Part shown: piece by piece, positions 8,758-18,956 of the stretch
How the letters are laid out: every line of letters starts with the position of its first letter
Position numbering within the stretch: position 1 is the first letter of the stretch
Assembly (NCBI GenBank): GCA_021404685.1
Contig: QWHC01000002.1
Location: forward strand, 124,001 to 188,000
Length of the DNA stretch: 64,000 nt
From: Chloroflexi bacterium CFX4
Lineage (GTDB): Bacteria > Chloroflexota > Anaerolineae > Aggregatilineales > UBA2796
Reading direction: 5' to 3'
Position numbers and translations under genes: made by a program
The notes under the pieces: model-generated
What the model was told of the DNA's origin: nothing
What the model saw: the letters and a program-made list of their open reading frames with translations, nothing else
Databases searched by the model: none

Positions 8758-10737
8758 ATGGTTGCGATACAAAACCCAACGGCGGCAGCCGCCGCACGCA
8801 CACAGCCAAGCGGTGAACAGCCACACCTTGCGCCCCTTGATCCGAAGCTGGATACACTGCCCAAAAACTTCGTCGCAACGGCGAAGCAGCACGGCGCAAG
8901 CCGCATCGCCATGCGGAAAAAGCGCTATGGCTTGTGGCAGGAATACACCTGGGCAGACTGCCTTGCCCATGTGCGCGATTTCTGCTTAGGCTTGGTCAGC
9001 CTGGGGCTGAAGCGCGGCGAAAAGGTCAGCATCATTGGCGATAACGACCCTGAATATTACTGGGCAGAGTTGGCAGTGCAGGCGGCTGGGGCAACCAGCA
9101 TCGGCATTTTCACGGACGCCAATCCGCAAGAGCTGACCTATGTGCTGAAAGATTCCGATTCGGTCTTCATCATCGCGCACGATCAAGAGCAGTGCGATAA
9201 GATGCTTGAACTGCGCGCCGCGGTGCCAAACATCCGCGCTGTGGTCTATTGGGATGAGCAAGGGCTATGGCACTATGCGGATGACTGGCTGCTCAGCTTT
9301 GAGCAAGTGCAGGAAAAAGGGCGTGCCTACGCGGCGCAGCATCCGAACGCCTTTGAGGAATTGGTTGCCCAAGGGACGGGCGATGAGATCGCCATTTTCA
9401 GCTACACCAGCGGCACAACCAGCTTGCCCAAAGGCGCGATGATCTCGCACAGCAACCTGATCTATGGAATGCGCCATGTGGTCGCAGTTGCGCCAATTTA
9501 CGCCGACGACAATTACGTTTCTTTCAGCCCGCTGGCGTGGATCACAGAGCAATCGCTCGGCTTGACTTGCCACGTCTGCAACGGCACAGCCGTCAACTTC
9601 CCTGAACGCGCCGAGACCATTCAGGCAGATATTCGTGAAGTGGCGCCTTCTGCGCTGCTGTTCCCAAGCCGCTTGTGGGAAAGCCTGCTGAGCATGGTGC
9701 AGGTGCGGATGGCGGACGCCAACCTGATCAACCGCGCTTTATACGCGCTCTTTATGCCCGTTGGCTATAAGGTGGTGGATTTTGAGGATCAGGGCAAGCG
9801 CGTGCCGCTGCTGTGGCGTGCGCTCTACCGCATTGGCGATATGGCGATCTTTAACCCGCTGCGCGATAAGCTCGGCATGGTCAAAATGCGTGAGGCGTAT
9901 ACCTCTGGCGCCTCGCTCAGCCCGGACGCGCTGCGTTGGTTCCGTGCGATTGGCGTCACGCTCAAAAACCTCTACGGCTCTACCGAGTGCCAAACGCACA
10001 CCCTGCATTATGGCGGCGAAGTGCGCTTCGAAAGCGTGGGCAAGCCGCCGCCCGGCATCGAAATTCGGATCGCTGAGAAGAACGAGATACACATCCGCAG
10101 CCGCAGCGTCTTTCAGGGCTACTACAACGCGCCCGAAGAGTCCGCCAAGGCGATTGATGCTGAGGGCTGGTTTCACAGCGGCGATGCTGGCTATTTGAAC
10201 GCCGAAGGGCATCTGATCTACCTTGACCGCGTGAAAGACCTTGTGCAATTGGCGAACGGCGAGTATTTCAGTCCACAGTACCTTGAGGTGCGCTTGCGCT
10301 TTAGTTCTTACATTCAGGACGCGATGGCACTTGGCAGCGCCGAACGCAACTTTGTAAGCGCGCTGATCATCATTCAATTCGATAATGTGGCACGCTGGGC
10401 AGAGAAAAATCGGATCAGCTTCACGACCTTTGTAGACCTTTCGCAAAAGCAGGAAGTCTACGACCTGATCCGCAAAGATATACAGCGCGTGAATGCCGTG
10501 CTGCCTGAAACAGCGCGCATCAAACGCTTTAGCATTCTGCACAAGGCGTTCGATGCCGACGAAGCAGAGCTGACGCGCACACGCAAACTACGGCGCGGCT
10601 TCCTTGCCGAACGCTACCGTGAGATCATCGAGGCGATCTACAGCGGCGCAGAAGGTGTGAACGTCCGCGCAGAGGTGAAATACCGAGATGGGCGCACAGG
10701 CGTTGTGGAAACAGCTGTGCGCGTTATGGATATTTAA
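8758..10737 (+). CDS. Long-chain fatty acid/aryl acyl-CoA ligase (AMP-binding)
   Basis: A 659-residue adenylate-forming ligase that would activate a carboxylic acid to its CoA thioester through an acyl-AMP intermediate. The P-loop YTSGTTSLPKG is at residues 216-226, followed by YGSTECQ (A5 motif) and WFHSGDAGYL (A7), then YLDRVKDLVQLANGEYFSP (A8). This layout is that of the long-chain FadD15/ACSL-type branch. It begins five bases after livG and is embedded between transporter genes, a gene order found in many bacteria. This suggests that the imported compound is a carboxylic acid activated on entry. The exact substrate cannot be read from the sequence. Confidence 0.88.
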   Translation: MVAIQNPTAAAAARTQPSGEQPHLAPLDPKLDTLPKNFVATAKQHGASRIAMRKKRYGLWQEYTWADCLAHVRDFCLGLVSLGLKRGEKVSIIGDNDPEYYWAELAVQAAGATSIGIFTDANPQELTYVLKDSDSVFIIAHDQEQCDKMLELRAAVPNIRAVVYWDEQGLWHYADDWLLSFEQVQEKGRAYAAQHPNAFEELVAQGTGDEIAIFSYTSGTTSLPKGAMISHSNLIYGMRHVVAVAPIYADDNYVSFSPLAWITEQSLGLTCHVCNGTAVNFPERAETIQADIREVAPSALLFPSRLWESLLSMVQVRMADANLINRALYALFMPVGYKVVDFEDQGKRVPLLWRALYRIGDMAIFNPLRDKLGMVKMREAYTSGASLSPDALRWFRAIGVTLKNLYGSTECQTHTLHYGGEVRFESVGKPPPGIEIRIAEKNEIHIRSRSVFQGYYNAPEESAKAIDAEGWFHSGDAGYLNAEGHLIYLDRVKDLVQLANGEYFSPQYLEVRLRFSSYIQDAMALGSAERNFVSALIIIQFDNVARWAEKNRISFTTFVDLSQKQEVYDLIRKDIQRVNAVLPETARIKRFSILHKAFDADEAELTRTRKLRRGFLAERYREIIEAIYSGAEGVNVRAEVKYRDGRTGVVETAVRVMDI

Positions 10738-10776
10738 GCAATACTTTTGAAAAAAATACGATAAGGTACGCTATTC

Positions 10777-11868
10777 ATGGACATTTTTGGGCAACCCGGC
10801 TTTGCCGTGCTGCAAGGGCTGATCACCGGTGTGCTAACTGGCGGTATTTATGCCCTGATTGCGCTCGGCATTGTCATCATCAACAAGGCGTCCGGCGTCT
10901 TTAACTTTGCACACGGCTATATGATGCTCTTGGGTGGGCTGCTGTTCTGGACGTTTTTCCAGAACCAGCAGTTGGCGCCCATTGTGGCGTTTGCGCTGAG
11001 CGGCGCCTTATTAGCGATCCTCTCGACAGGGGTGCGCTATCCTGCCACATGGACACGCGGCGGGCGCGTGGCGTTTATCAGCGTGGCGTGGGCAGCCAGC
11101 GGCTTTATCTTGTTGCAAACCGATAACCTGCTTCTGCGCGCCATTGTTGGGACGGCGCTTGGCACAGCGCTGCTTGGCTTGCTGATCGAACGCCTCACCA
11201 TTCGTCCGCTGATCAGCCAGCCGCTGTTCACCACAGTCATGATGACGCTAGTCGTCGGTGAGGTGCTGCTGGGCGTTACGCAGCTCACTTGGGGCAGTGT
11301 GGAGCGTTCGCTGCCGATTTTTGCCACAACCAACGCGCTAGGGCTGCCGCAGGCATATCCGCCCATCCGCATACGCGACGTGCTAGGTGGGACGGTCGTC
11401 ATCAAAACGGAACTGCTGATCGCCTTCGGGATTGCGGTGGCAGCCTTCACGGGCTTTGTGCTGTTCTTCCGCTACACGCGCTTAGGGCTTTCCATGCGCG
11501 CCACGGCCGAAAACGCTGATCTTGCCCAAGCGGTGGGTTTGCGCGTGCGGGCGGTGTTGGCGGTGGCGTGGGCAATCGCGGGCGTGCTGGCAGCCTTAGC
11601 CGCCACCCTGCATGGCAGCAGCACGGCGCTCGCCATTACGCTGCCAGGCTTGGCACTGCGCGTTTTTCCAGCCGTGCTGCTGGGCGGCTTAGAGTCCATC
11701 GGCGGCGCGTTCGTGGGCGGCTTGGTGATCGGCTTGGCGGAAAAACTCGGCACGGTCTACTTTGGCAGCGATGTCGGCGAACAACTGATCCCGTTTGTGG
11801 TGCTGATGATTGTGTTGGTGGTGCGTCCGAGCGGTCTGTTTGGTGAGAAGCGCATAGAGAGAGTGTGA
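10777..11868 (+). CDS. livH: ABC transporter permease, LivH-like
   Basis: A 363-residue inner-membrane permease. It has the ALGIVIINKASGVFNFAHG segment near the N-terminus and the C-terminal LGGLESIGGAFVGGL stretch (equivalent to the EAA loop region) that are typical of LivH. It is longer than E. coli LivH (308), mainly through an insertion at residues 70-125 carrying extra hydrophobic segments. Its stop overlaps a GTG just ahead of livM, so the two permease genes are probably translationally coupled. Confidence 0.92.
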   Translation: MDIFGQPGFAVLQGLITGVLTGGIYALIALGIVIINKASGVFNFAHGYMMLLGGLLFWTFFQNQQLAPIVAFALSGALLAILSTGVRYPATWTRGGRVAFISVAWAASGFILLQTDNLLLRAIVGTALGTALLGLLIERLTIRPLISQPLFTTVMMTLVVGEVLLGVTQLTWGSVERSLPIFATTNALGLPQAYPPIRIRDVLGGTVVIKTELLIAFGIAVAAFTGFVLFFRYTRLGLSMRATAENADLAQAVGLRVRAVLAVAWAIAGVLAALAATLHGSSTALAITLPGLALRVFPAVLLGGLESIGGAFVGGLVIGLAEKLGTVYFGSDVGEQLIPFVVLMIVLVVRPSGLFGEKRIERV

Positions 11869-11870
11869 GC

Positions 11871-12977
11871 ATGTCTGCCAATATCCGCCCTAGCGGCGTC
11901 TTTGATACCACTTATACACAAGAGATGCGGATTAACCGCACGCGCTTTGATCAAATCCTCTCAGCAGGCTTTCTGGGCGTGATTTTGCTGCTGCCGCTGC
12001 TCTCGCGCAGCGGGCCTTTCGGCATAGATTTGGTGCAGCCGGGCTTCATTGGCACGGTTGAACGGATTGCCATTTTGATGATCGCGGTGCAAGGGCTGAA
12101 CCTGTTGGTTGGCTACACCGGGCAGATCACGCTTGGGCAGGCTGCCTTTATGGCTGTTGGCGCCTATAGCACTGCCATCCTGATGCGTGGTGGCGTCAGC
12201 TTTTGGGTTGCGCTGCCGCTTGCTTCCCTGTTTAGCGGCGTAGTTGGGCTGATTTTTGGGCTGCCCTCGCTGCGTGTGAAAGGCTTTTACTTAGCAATGG
12301 CAACCCTTGCCGCGCAGTTCATCATCCCTTGGCTGCTGCGGAATCCGTTGGCGCCGCTGACCAATGGCTCCAGCCCGTTGCCGGTGCCGCGTGCCGATCT
12401 GTTTGGGCAAGAGATCAGCGGACTGTCGCTTTACTATGTGCTGATTATTGCTTGCCTGTTGGCGATGATCGTCGCCCGCAATCTGATCCGCACGCGCACA
12501 GGGCGCGCCTTCGTCTCGATCCGTGATAACGACGTGGCGGCGGAGTTGCTTGGCATCAATGTGTTCGCCTACAAATTGCGCGCCTTTTTCGTTTGCGCTG
12601 TGTTTGCAGGCTTGGCAGGCGGCTTGTTGGCAATCGAGGCGCGCAGCATCTCGCCCGACCGCTTTGATCTACGCACCTCAATCGAGCTTCTGGCGATGTT
12701 GATCATTGGCGGTGCAGGCTTCTCGCAAGCGCCGATCTTCGGCGTGAGCGTGCTTGCCATCCTGCGCGAGACGCTTATCCCAGGCATCACGCCGACCCTG
12801 CAAGAGTGGCTGCCGCGCTTGTTGCCCTTTGTGGATTCGGTCAATATCAACGCCGCCATCGCGCCACTGATCTTTGGTGTGGTCATCATCGCCTTCCTGA
12901 TCATCGAGCCACGCGGCTTGGCATACCGTTGGGAAATTTTCAAAATCTCGTGGAAATTGCGCCCATTTTCTTACTAG
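11871..12977 (+). CDS. livM: ABC transporter permease, LivM-like
   Basis: A 368-residue inner-membrane permease that pairs with LivH. The NLLVGYTGQITLGQAAFMAVGAY segment and the C-terminal IIGGAGFSQAPIFG stretch are LivM hallmarks. I chose ATG 11871; a GTG two codons upstream (11865) overlaps the livH stop and is an alternative. A hydrophilic N-terminal extension of about 30 residues precedes the first helix. It belongs to the liv cluster and is followed by an 87-base gap and the binding-protein gene. Confidence 0.92.
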   Translation: MSANIRPSGVFDTTYTQEMRINRTRFDQILSAGFLGVILLLPLLSRSGPFGIDLVQPGFIGTVERIAILMIAVQGLNLLVGYTGQITLGQAAFMAVGAYSTAILMRGGVSFWVALPLASLFSGVVGLIFGLPSLRVKGFYLAMATLAAQFIIPWLLRNPLAPLTNGSSPLPVPRADLFGQEISGLSLYYVLIIACLLAMIVARNLIRTRTGRAFVSIRDNDVAAELLGINVFAYKLRAFFVCAVFAGLAGGLLAIEARSISPDRFDLRTSIELLAMLIIGGAGFSQAPIFGVSVLAILRETLIPGITPTLQEWLPRLLPFVDSVNINAAIAPLIFGVVIIAFLIIEPRGLAYRWEIFKISWKLRPFSY

Positions 12978-13064
12978 CAGTCTAGGTGACGGCAGGCAGC
13001 CGAAAATTTGCCGCCGCACAGTGGTAAAACCGTTTTTCAATCGTTTTAAGGAGATTTTCAGACT

Positions 13065-14450
13065 ATGCGTACCCGTTTACTCGCTTTCGCCCTCGTTTTT
13101 GCGCTGGCGCTCGTCAGCCTGAGCCTTGGGCAACCCGCGCCGACTGCCTTCGCGCAAGGCGGCATGATGCGTACCGAATGTAAAGAAGACCTGACCGGCA
13201 AGACCATCACGCTGCACACCTTTGGTGACCTAAGCGGACCGTTTGCGCCGATCACGCAGCCACTGGCAGCCGGCTTTGCCGACGCCTTGAAATACTACAA
13301 TGCCAATGGCGGCATTTGTGGTGCAGCAATCACGCTCCAGCAGGACGATACGGCAGGGCGCCAAGAGCAGACGCAATCGCTCTATCAGCGCTACCGTGCC
13401 TTTGATCCCAAACCGCTGATGCTGCTGCTGTACTCCTCCGCCGACGCTGAACTGCTGCGTGAGCAGGTGGCGGATGACGAAATCCCCGTGTTCCTATTCG
13501 CCGGCTCGACCATTGGCTTGTATGGCGAACAGGCAGATACACCCGGCTGGATTTTCGCAGGCATTCCGCTCTACACCGATCAGTTCGGTGCGTTCTGCCG
13601 CTGGCTTGGCAAGGCTTGGACAACGGATCTAGGGCGCGAAGGGTCGCCCAAAGTCGGTCACCTGAGCTGGGAAGGCGCTTTTGGGCGTTCCAGCGAGACG
13701 GCGGAGACGACTGCCTACTGCGCCGCGCAAGGCGTAGAAGTGGTCGGCGGTGAGTACTTCCTGCCCACAGCAACCGACGTGACCGCACAGATCAACAACT
13801 TGGTCAGCAAAGGCGCCAATGTGCTGTTCACAACCTCGCTCGCCAGCGGCACAGCGCTCATCGCCAAAGACCTTGTGACGCTGGGACTGGAAGAAGAAGT
13901 GCTGCTGAGCGGCGTCAACTGGGCGTTGGATAGCTCGGTCGGTCTGCTGGGTCAGGCAACCTTCAAGCCAAGCGGGCTCCCTTCCACGGATAACATCTAC
14001 GGCATCATGCCCTATATTTGGTGGGATGAGCCAACCGACGGCACCAAGCTGGTGCAAGAGCAGTTCACCGCCAACCAACGTCCGCTGACGGCACGCGGCA
14101 TCTCGTACTTGGCAGGCTTCGGCGCCATTGATACCTACATCGAGCTGATCACGCAGACCGTCAATCGTGTCGGCTACGATAACCTGAGCGGTGCTGAGGT
14201 CAAGAAAACGTTCGAGACCTTCAAGTACGACGCGCTCGGCGGCGTCTTTAAGTACAACTTCGCCGAGAATGTGCGCGCCCAGAACTCAGCGCGGATTGGA
14301 CGGCTGACCTACGCACGCGGTGCGGATGGAATGCCAATCGTGGTTGAGGTCGGCGGCAACAAGCTGCTGGTGCCCGTTGTACTGCCCGTCACCACTGAGT
14401 TTGAAACCGTCCCGGATTTGAAGCCGGGCGGCGCGGATGTCGTCAACTAA
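13065..14450 (+). CDS. ABC transporter substrate-binding protein (LivK family)
   Basis: A 461-residue secreted binding protein with a clear signal peptide (residues 1-30, cleavage probably after AFA). It shows the periplasmic-binding type 1 fold: LHTFGDLSGPFAP at the start, then GFADALKYYNANGG and QQDDTAGR. It is longer than LivK (about 370), and four or more cysteines in the mature part could form disulfides. An AAGGAG ribosome binding site precedes the ATG. The ligand is unknown; the neighbouring CoA ligases point to an organic acid rather than leucine. A stable hairpin follows the gene and may protect its mRNA so that it is made in excess. Confidence 0.9.
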   Translation: MRTRLLAFALVFALALVSLSLGQPAPTAFAQGGMMRTECKEDLTGKTITLHTFGDLSGPFAPITQPLAAGFADALKYYNANGGICGAAITLQQDDTAGRQEQTQSLYQRYRAFDPKPLMLLLYSSADAELLREQVADDEIPVFLFAGSTIGLYGEQADTPGWIFAGIPLYTDQFGAFCRWLGKAWTTDLGREGSPKVGHLSWEGAFGRSSETAETTAYCAAQGVEVVGGEYFLPTATDVTAQINNLVSKGANVLFTTSLASGTALIAKDLVTLGLEEEVLLSGVNWALDSSVGLLGQATFKPSGLPSTDNIYGIMPYIWWDEPTDGTKLVQEQFTANQRPLTARGISYLAGFGAIDTYIELITQTVNRVGYDNLSGAEVKKTFETFKYDALGGVFKYNFAENVRAQNSARIGRLTYARGADGMPIVVEVGGNKLLVPVVLPVTTEFETVPDLKPGGADVVN

Positions 14451-14468
14451 CCTACTCTAGCAAGGCGC

Positions 14469-14496
14469 GTAGTGGTCGGATTAGTCCGACCACTAC
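14469..14496 (+). other. Perfect hairpin between binding protein gene and livF
   Basis: Twelve base pairs (14469-14480 with 14485-14496) and a TTAG loop, with no T-run after it. This is not a terminator. Hairpins of this kind behind transporter binding-protein genes usually block 3' exonucleases and raise expression of the upstream gene. Confidence 0.75.
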
Positions 14497-14527
14497 TACG
14501 ATGGCTGTCAATTAGAGAAACTTCCTT

Positions 14528-15322
14528 ATGTTACAAGTCCAAAACATTGAAGTTGTTTATAGCAACGTGATCCTTGTGCTGCGCGGCATCTCGTTTGAGG
14601 TGAAGCCGGGGCAGATTGTGGCACTCATGGGACCGAACGGCGCGGGCAAATCCACCACGCTTAAGGCGATCAGCGGCTTGCTGCGCGGCGACAACGGCGA
14701 GGTGACACGCGGGCAGATCGTTTGGGAAGACCACGCCATTCATAACCGCGATGCCGACGAAGTGGTTCGGAAAGGCATTGTGCAGGTCATCGAAGGGCGT
14801 CCGCTCTTTCGCCACCTGAGCGTTGAGGAAAACCTGAGCCTCGGCGGCATCGTCTATGAGAATGGACGGCATATCCGTGACGATCTGGAGCGCGTCTACA
14901 CCTACTTTCCACGTCTGCGCGATCTGCGTAAGCGCACCAGCGGCTACCTAAGCGGCGGTGAAGGGCAGATGTTGGTGATCGGGCGTGCGCTGATGGCACA
15001 TCCGCGCCTGTTGATGCTTGATGAGCCAAGCCTTGGGCTGGCACCGCTGCTGGTTGCCGAAATTTTCGAGATCGTCAAAGAGATCAACCGCAAAGAGGCA
15101 GTTTCGATCCTGCTGGTGGAACAAAACGCACGGGCTGCGCTCTCGATTGTTCACTATGGCTATGTGATGGAAAACGGTAGAATTGTGTTGGATGGCTCGG
15201 TAGACCAGCTTGCCGCCAACGAGGACATCAAAGAGTTCTACTTAGGACTGACGCAGCTTGGTGAGCGCAAAAGCTACCGCGATGTGAAACACTACAAGCG
15301 GCGCAAGCGCTGGCTTGGCTGA
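14528..15322 (+). CDS. livF: Branched-chain-amino-acid-type ABC transporter ATP-binding protein (LivF-like)
   Basis: A 264-residue ATPase and the second motor subunit of the importer. Walker A GPNGAGKST lies at residues 35-43, the signature is YLSGGEGQML, and Walker B is LLMLDEPSLGLAP, which is diagnostic for LivF. The C-terminus carries a basic extension ending in KRRKRWLG, about 25 residues longer than E. coli LivF. This extension also recurs in LivF proteins of clusters that contain CoA ligases (my recollection, not checked). It is followed by the PaaK-like gene after 32 bases. Confidence 0.92.
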   Translation: MLQVQNIEVVYSNVILVLRGISFEVKPGQIVALMGPNGAGKSTTLKAISGLLRGDNGEVTRGQIVWEDHAIHNRDADEVVRKGIVQVIEGRPLFRHLSVEENLSLGGIVYENGRHIRDDLERVYTYFPRLRDLRKRTSGYLSGGEGQMLVIGRALMAHPRLLMLDEPSLGLAPLLVAEIFEIVKEINRKEAVSILLVEQNARAALSIVHYGYVMENGRIVLDGSVDQLAANEDIKEFYLGLTQLGERKSYRDVKHYKRRKRWLG

Positions 15323-15354
15323 TTCGGGCAAGATACTTAACAAGCGAGAGCGAA

Positions 15355-16545
15355 ATGAGCGACCTAAACAGCAAACTCCGTGAGGCAGTGCAGCACGCTT
15401 ACGCCAATGCGCCTGCCTTCAAACAGCTTATGGATGGCGTAGGCGTTGCACCAACCGATATTCAAGGGGTGGATGATCTTCCCAAAATCCCGATCACCAG
15501 CAAGGATAAGCTGGTGCAGTTGCAACAGGCAAATCCGCCCTTTGGCGGCTGGCTGGCAGTGCCGATGAGCCAGTTGCAGCGCATCTATTTCTCGCCCGGT
15601 CCGCTCTACGATCCACAAGGCTTTGCCGATGTGGATGGCGCGCAAGGCGCAGTGCAGGCGTTGCAGGCAGGCGGCTTCCAAGCGGGCGATGTGGCACTGA
15701 ACACCTTCCTGTATCACATGGTGCCAGCCGGCTTGTGGCTGGATGAAGCACTCAGGCTATCAGGCATCACGGTTGTGCCGCTGGGACCAGGCAATACCGA
15801 CCTGCTGATCATGGTCATGATGACCTTGAAGCCAAACGCTTACGTCGGTACGCCCAGCTTCCTAGAGACGGTCTACACACGCGCCGCACAGATGGGCATT
15901 ACGCCGACCTTTACGAAAGCGTTCTTCACCGCTGAGCCATATTTGCCCGCCCAGCGCGAGAAGTTTGAGGGCGACTACAAGCTGCGGACTTCGCAGGCAT
16001 ACGGCACGGCTGATCTGGGCATGGTGGGCTTTGAGCGCGACGGCAAGCCCGGCTTCTATCTGCCCGATACACTGATCGTGGAGATTGCTGACCCTGAGAC
16101 GGGCAAGGTGCTGCCGGATGGTGAAGTGGGTGAGGTGGTGGTGACGACCTTCAACCGCGCCTATCCACTGATTCGGTTCGGGACGGGCGATTTGAGCGTG
16201 GCAGAGCGGGATGCCAACGGTGAGCGCTTCTTGCGGGCGTTGGTTGGGCGTTCGGGCGAGGCGCTTAAGGTGCGCGGCATGTTCCTGCACCCGAACCAAC
16301 TACGCCTGATCGGGAACGCCTTCCCGCAAGTGGATGCTATCGCCGCCAGCGTCCAGCGCAACAATGGCGATCATCTCTTTGTGCAGGTCATGCTTGCCGA
16401 AGGGCAGTCGGTTGAGGATATTGTTGCCTTCAAGGTGCGCTTTGGTGAGGTCTTTAAGCAGTTGGCGCGCTTGCGCGCTGATAACATCGAACTTGTGCCG
16501 AGTGGAACGCTCAAGAGTGGTGAACGCAGCCTAAAAGAGGTCTAA
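15355..16545 (+). CDS. PaaK-like (phenylacetate-CoA ligase family) protein with degenerate P-loop
   Basis: A 396-residue member of the PaaK/adenylate-forming family. The fold is recognisable from the PKIPITSKDKL start, QAYGTADLG (residues 214-222), DGEVGEVVVTTF and the RFGTGD motif (274-279). The phosphate-binding loop, SSGTTGKP in active PaaK enzymes, reads YFSPGPLYDPQG here (residues 78-89). The Ser/Thr/Gly-rich loop and its lysine are therefore missing. The protein may be unable to adenylate, may use another acyl donor, or may act as a binding partner of the FadD-like ligase. It ends the liv cluster; a small hairpin follows. Confidence 0.82.
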   Translation: MSDLNSKLREAVQHAYANAPAFKQLMDGVGVAPTDIQGVDDLPKIPITSKDKLVQLQQANPPFGGWLAVPMSQLQRIYFSPGPLYDPQGFADVDGAQGAVQALQAGGFQAGDVALNTFLYHMVPAGLWLDEALRLSGITVVPLGPGNTDLLIMVMMTLKPNAYVGTPSFLETVYTRAAQMGITPTFTKAFFTAEPYLPAQREKFEGDYKLRTSQAYGTADLGMVGFERDGKPGFYLPDTLIVEIADPETGKVLPDGEVGEVVVTTFNRAYPLIRFGTGDLSVAERDANGERFLRALVGRSGEALKVRGMFLHPNQLRLIGNAFPQVDAIAASVQRNNGDHLFVQVMLAEGQSVEDIVAFKVRFGEVFKQLARLRADNIELVPSGTLKSGERSLKEV

Positions 16546-16589
16546 GCGCCTGCCCGTTGGGTTTCGCTTTCTGGCTTGACGGATAATCA

Positions 16590-16612
16590 CGGGACGGCAG
16601 CTCACCGTCCCG
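16590..16612. other. Small hairpin between convergent paaK-like gene and pyrH
   Basis: An eight-base-pair perfect stem (16590-16597 with 16605-16612) with a seven-base loop lies between two convergent genes. There is no T-run on either side, so it is at best a weak or factor-assisted transcription end. Confidence 0.4.
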
Positions 16613-16631
16613 CACTTACCAAGCCTTCAAC

Positions 16632-17378
<747 letters not shown>

Positions 17379-17397
17379 CTATGCATTTTCAAAAGGT

Positions 17398-17429
17398 AAA
17401 AAAAGGATCAGGTGGTTTTACCTGATCCT
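17398..17429 (-). terminator. Intrinsic terminator behind tsf
   Basis: On the minus strand a 10-base-pair perfect stem (17420-17429 with 17404-17413) and a six-base loop are followed by about seven T residues (17398-17404). It lies between tsf and pyrH and should uncouple the ribosomal genes from pyrH. Confidence 0.9.
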
Positions 17430-17465
17430 ACAAGCATTCCTCAAAGCGCCTTTGCTGTGCCGCGC

Positions 17466-18098
17466 TTATTCGGCGGCGTCATCCGAGCTGCCTTCGCCAA
17501 GCTCAAAGCGAACAAAGCGACGCACGACGATATTTTCCTTAATCTCGGCGATGAGGTTGGTCACCACTTCCGAAACTTTCTTCGAGTCATCGAAGAACCA
17601 AGGCTGTTCCATCAGCACCATATCTTCGTACCACTTGTTCATGCGCCCGTCCACAATCTTCGCGGCGACTGCCTCGCTCTTGCCTTCGGCAACCGTGCGC
17701 TCAATCTGAAGCTGGCGCTCTTTTTCAGCTGCCTCTTGCGGCACGTCCTCACGGCGCAAGTAGCGCGGCGAGGCATTGGCAATGTGCAGCGCCAAATCTT
17801 TGGCAAATTGGCGAAACTGCTCGTTGCGCGCCACAAAGTCCGTCTCGCTGTTCACTTCCACAATCACGCCCATGCGCCCGTTGTGGTGCATATAGGTCTG
17901 CACAATGCCATCGTTGGCAACGCGCCCAGATTTCTTAGCCGCAGTGGCAACACCCTTCTTACGCAGAAACTCGGCGGCTTTCTCCAGATCGCCACCACTT
18001 TCAGCCAGTGCGTTGCGGCATTCGTTAAAGCCGGCGCCCGTCAGGTCACGGAGCTGCTTAACCAATTGTGCGCTTACTTCAGCCACAGGTGTCCTCAC
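17466..18098 (-). CDS. tsf: Translation elongation factor Ts
   Basis: A 210-residue EF-Ts, the nucleotide exchange factor of EF-Tu. The N-terminal UBA-like domain contains LRDLTGAGFNECRNAL, then EFLRKKG, and the core carries EVNSETDFVARN, the contact with EF-Tu. It is of the short type (about 200 residues) with one core subdomain, as in Thermus and Chloroflexota, rather than the 283-residue E. coli type. It starts three bases after the rpsB stop. Confidence 0.96.
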   Translation of the reverse strand: MRTPVAEVSAQLVKQLRDLTGAGFNECRNALAESGGDLEKAAEFLRKKGVATAAKKSGRVANDGIVQTYMHHNGRMGVIVEVNSETDFVARNEQFRQFAKDLALHIANASPRYLRREDVPQEAAEKERQLQIERTVAEGKSEAVAAKIVDGRMNKWYEDMVLMEQPWFFDDSKKVSEVVTNLIAEIKENIVVRRFVRFELGEGSSDDAAE

Positions 18099-18101
18099 TC
18101 C

Positions 18102-18956
18102 TTAGTCGCTATCTTCATCATCATCAAAGCTGCTGTTGTTAAGTTTTGCTAGGATGGATTCACCCAGATAGGCAGTATCTTCCATCTCATCTGGCTCATC
18201 GCCATCCAGCGCTGCGCCCGCGGCGGTTCTATCGCCATAAGTATCCACGAATGAATCGTCATCCGTCTTGCCGCGAATAGCGTGACCTTCTAAGGCTGCA
18301 TCGGCAATTTTGCCGGTCAGCAGCTTAATGGCACGGATGGCATCATCGTTGGCGGGAATGACGTAATCAATCTGATTAGGGTCGCAGTTGGTATCCACCA
18401 AGGCGATGGTCGGAATTTTCAGGATGTTTGCCTCTTTGATGGCGGTATGCTCGCGGCGCACATCAATCACAAACAACATGCTCGGCAGGCGCGTCATGTG
18501 GCGCAGACCACCCAACCGAACGCGCAGCTTTTCGACCATGCGCTGGCGGGTTAGGATTTCTTTCTTGGTGTAAAAGCCAACTTCACCGCTTTCCATCTCT
18601 TCTTCAAAGCGCTTCAACTGCTCAATGCGCGCCTTAATGGTGCGCCAGTTGGTGAGCGTGCCGCCCAGCCAACGTTGGTTGACGTAGGGCATTTGGCAGC
18701 GTTCGGCCTCTTGTTGGATGGTTTCTTGCGCCTGACGCTTGGTGCCAACGAACAGCACCTTATTGCCCTCAGCAACGGTCTGTTTGACCAGCTCGTAGGC
18801 TTCCTCAAGGTTGGTGAGCGTCTGTTGAAGGTCGAGAATGTGAATGCCGTTACGCTCGGTGAAGATGTAGGGCTTCATGCGCGGATCCCACTTCTTGGCG
18901 CGATGCCCGAAGTGAACACCCGTCTCTAGAAGCGCTTTCATAGAAACGACTGACAT
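18102..18956 (-). CDS. rpsB: 30S ribosomal protein S2
   Basis: A 284-residue S2 protein. Conserved segments are [24 protein letters not shown] at the N-terminus, [22 protein letters not shown] and [24 protein letters not shown]. The C-terminus carries an acidic tail of about 55 residues ([11 protein letters not shown]...DDDEDSD) beyond the usual end, which is common in this phylum. It heads the rpsB-tsf pair. A good promoter and a leader of about 120 bases lie upstream and could host S2-dependent autoregulation. Confidence 0.97.
   Translation of the reverse strand: MSVVSMKALLETGVHFGHRAKKWDPRMKPYIFTERNGIHILDLQQTLTNLEEAYELVKQTVAEGNKVLFVGTKRQAQETIQQEAERCQMPYVNQRWLGGTLTNWRTIKARIEQLKRFEEEMESGEVGFYTKKEILTRQRMVEKLRVRLGGLRHMTRLPSMLFVIDVRREHTAIKEANILKIPTIALVDTNCDPNQIDYVIPANDDAIRAIKLLTGKIADAALEGHAIRGKTDDDSFVDTYGDRTAAGAALDGDEPDEMEDTAYLGESILAKLNNSSFDDDEDSD

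Noticed and set aside
7600-16580. Shared string AGCGCCTGCCCGTTGG near 7605 and 16547
   Set aside because: Only about 18 bases match, with no flanking similarity or target duplication; could be chance.
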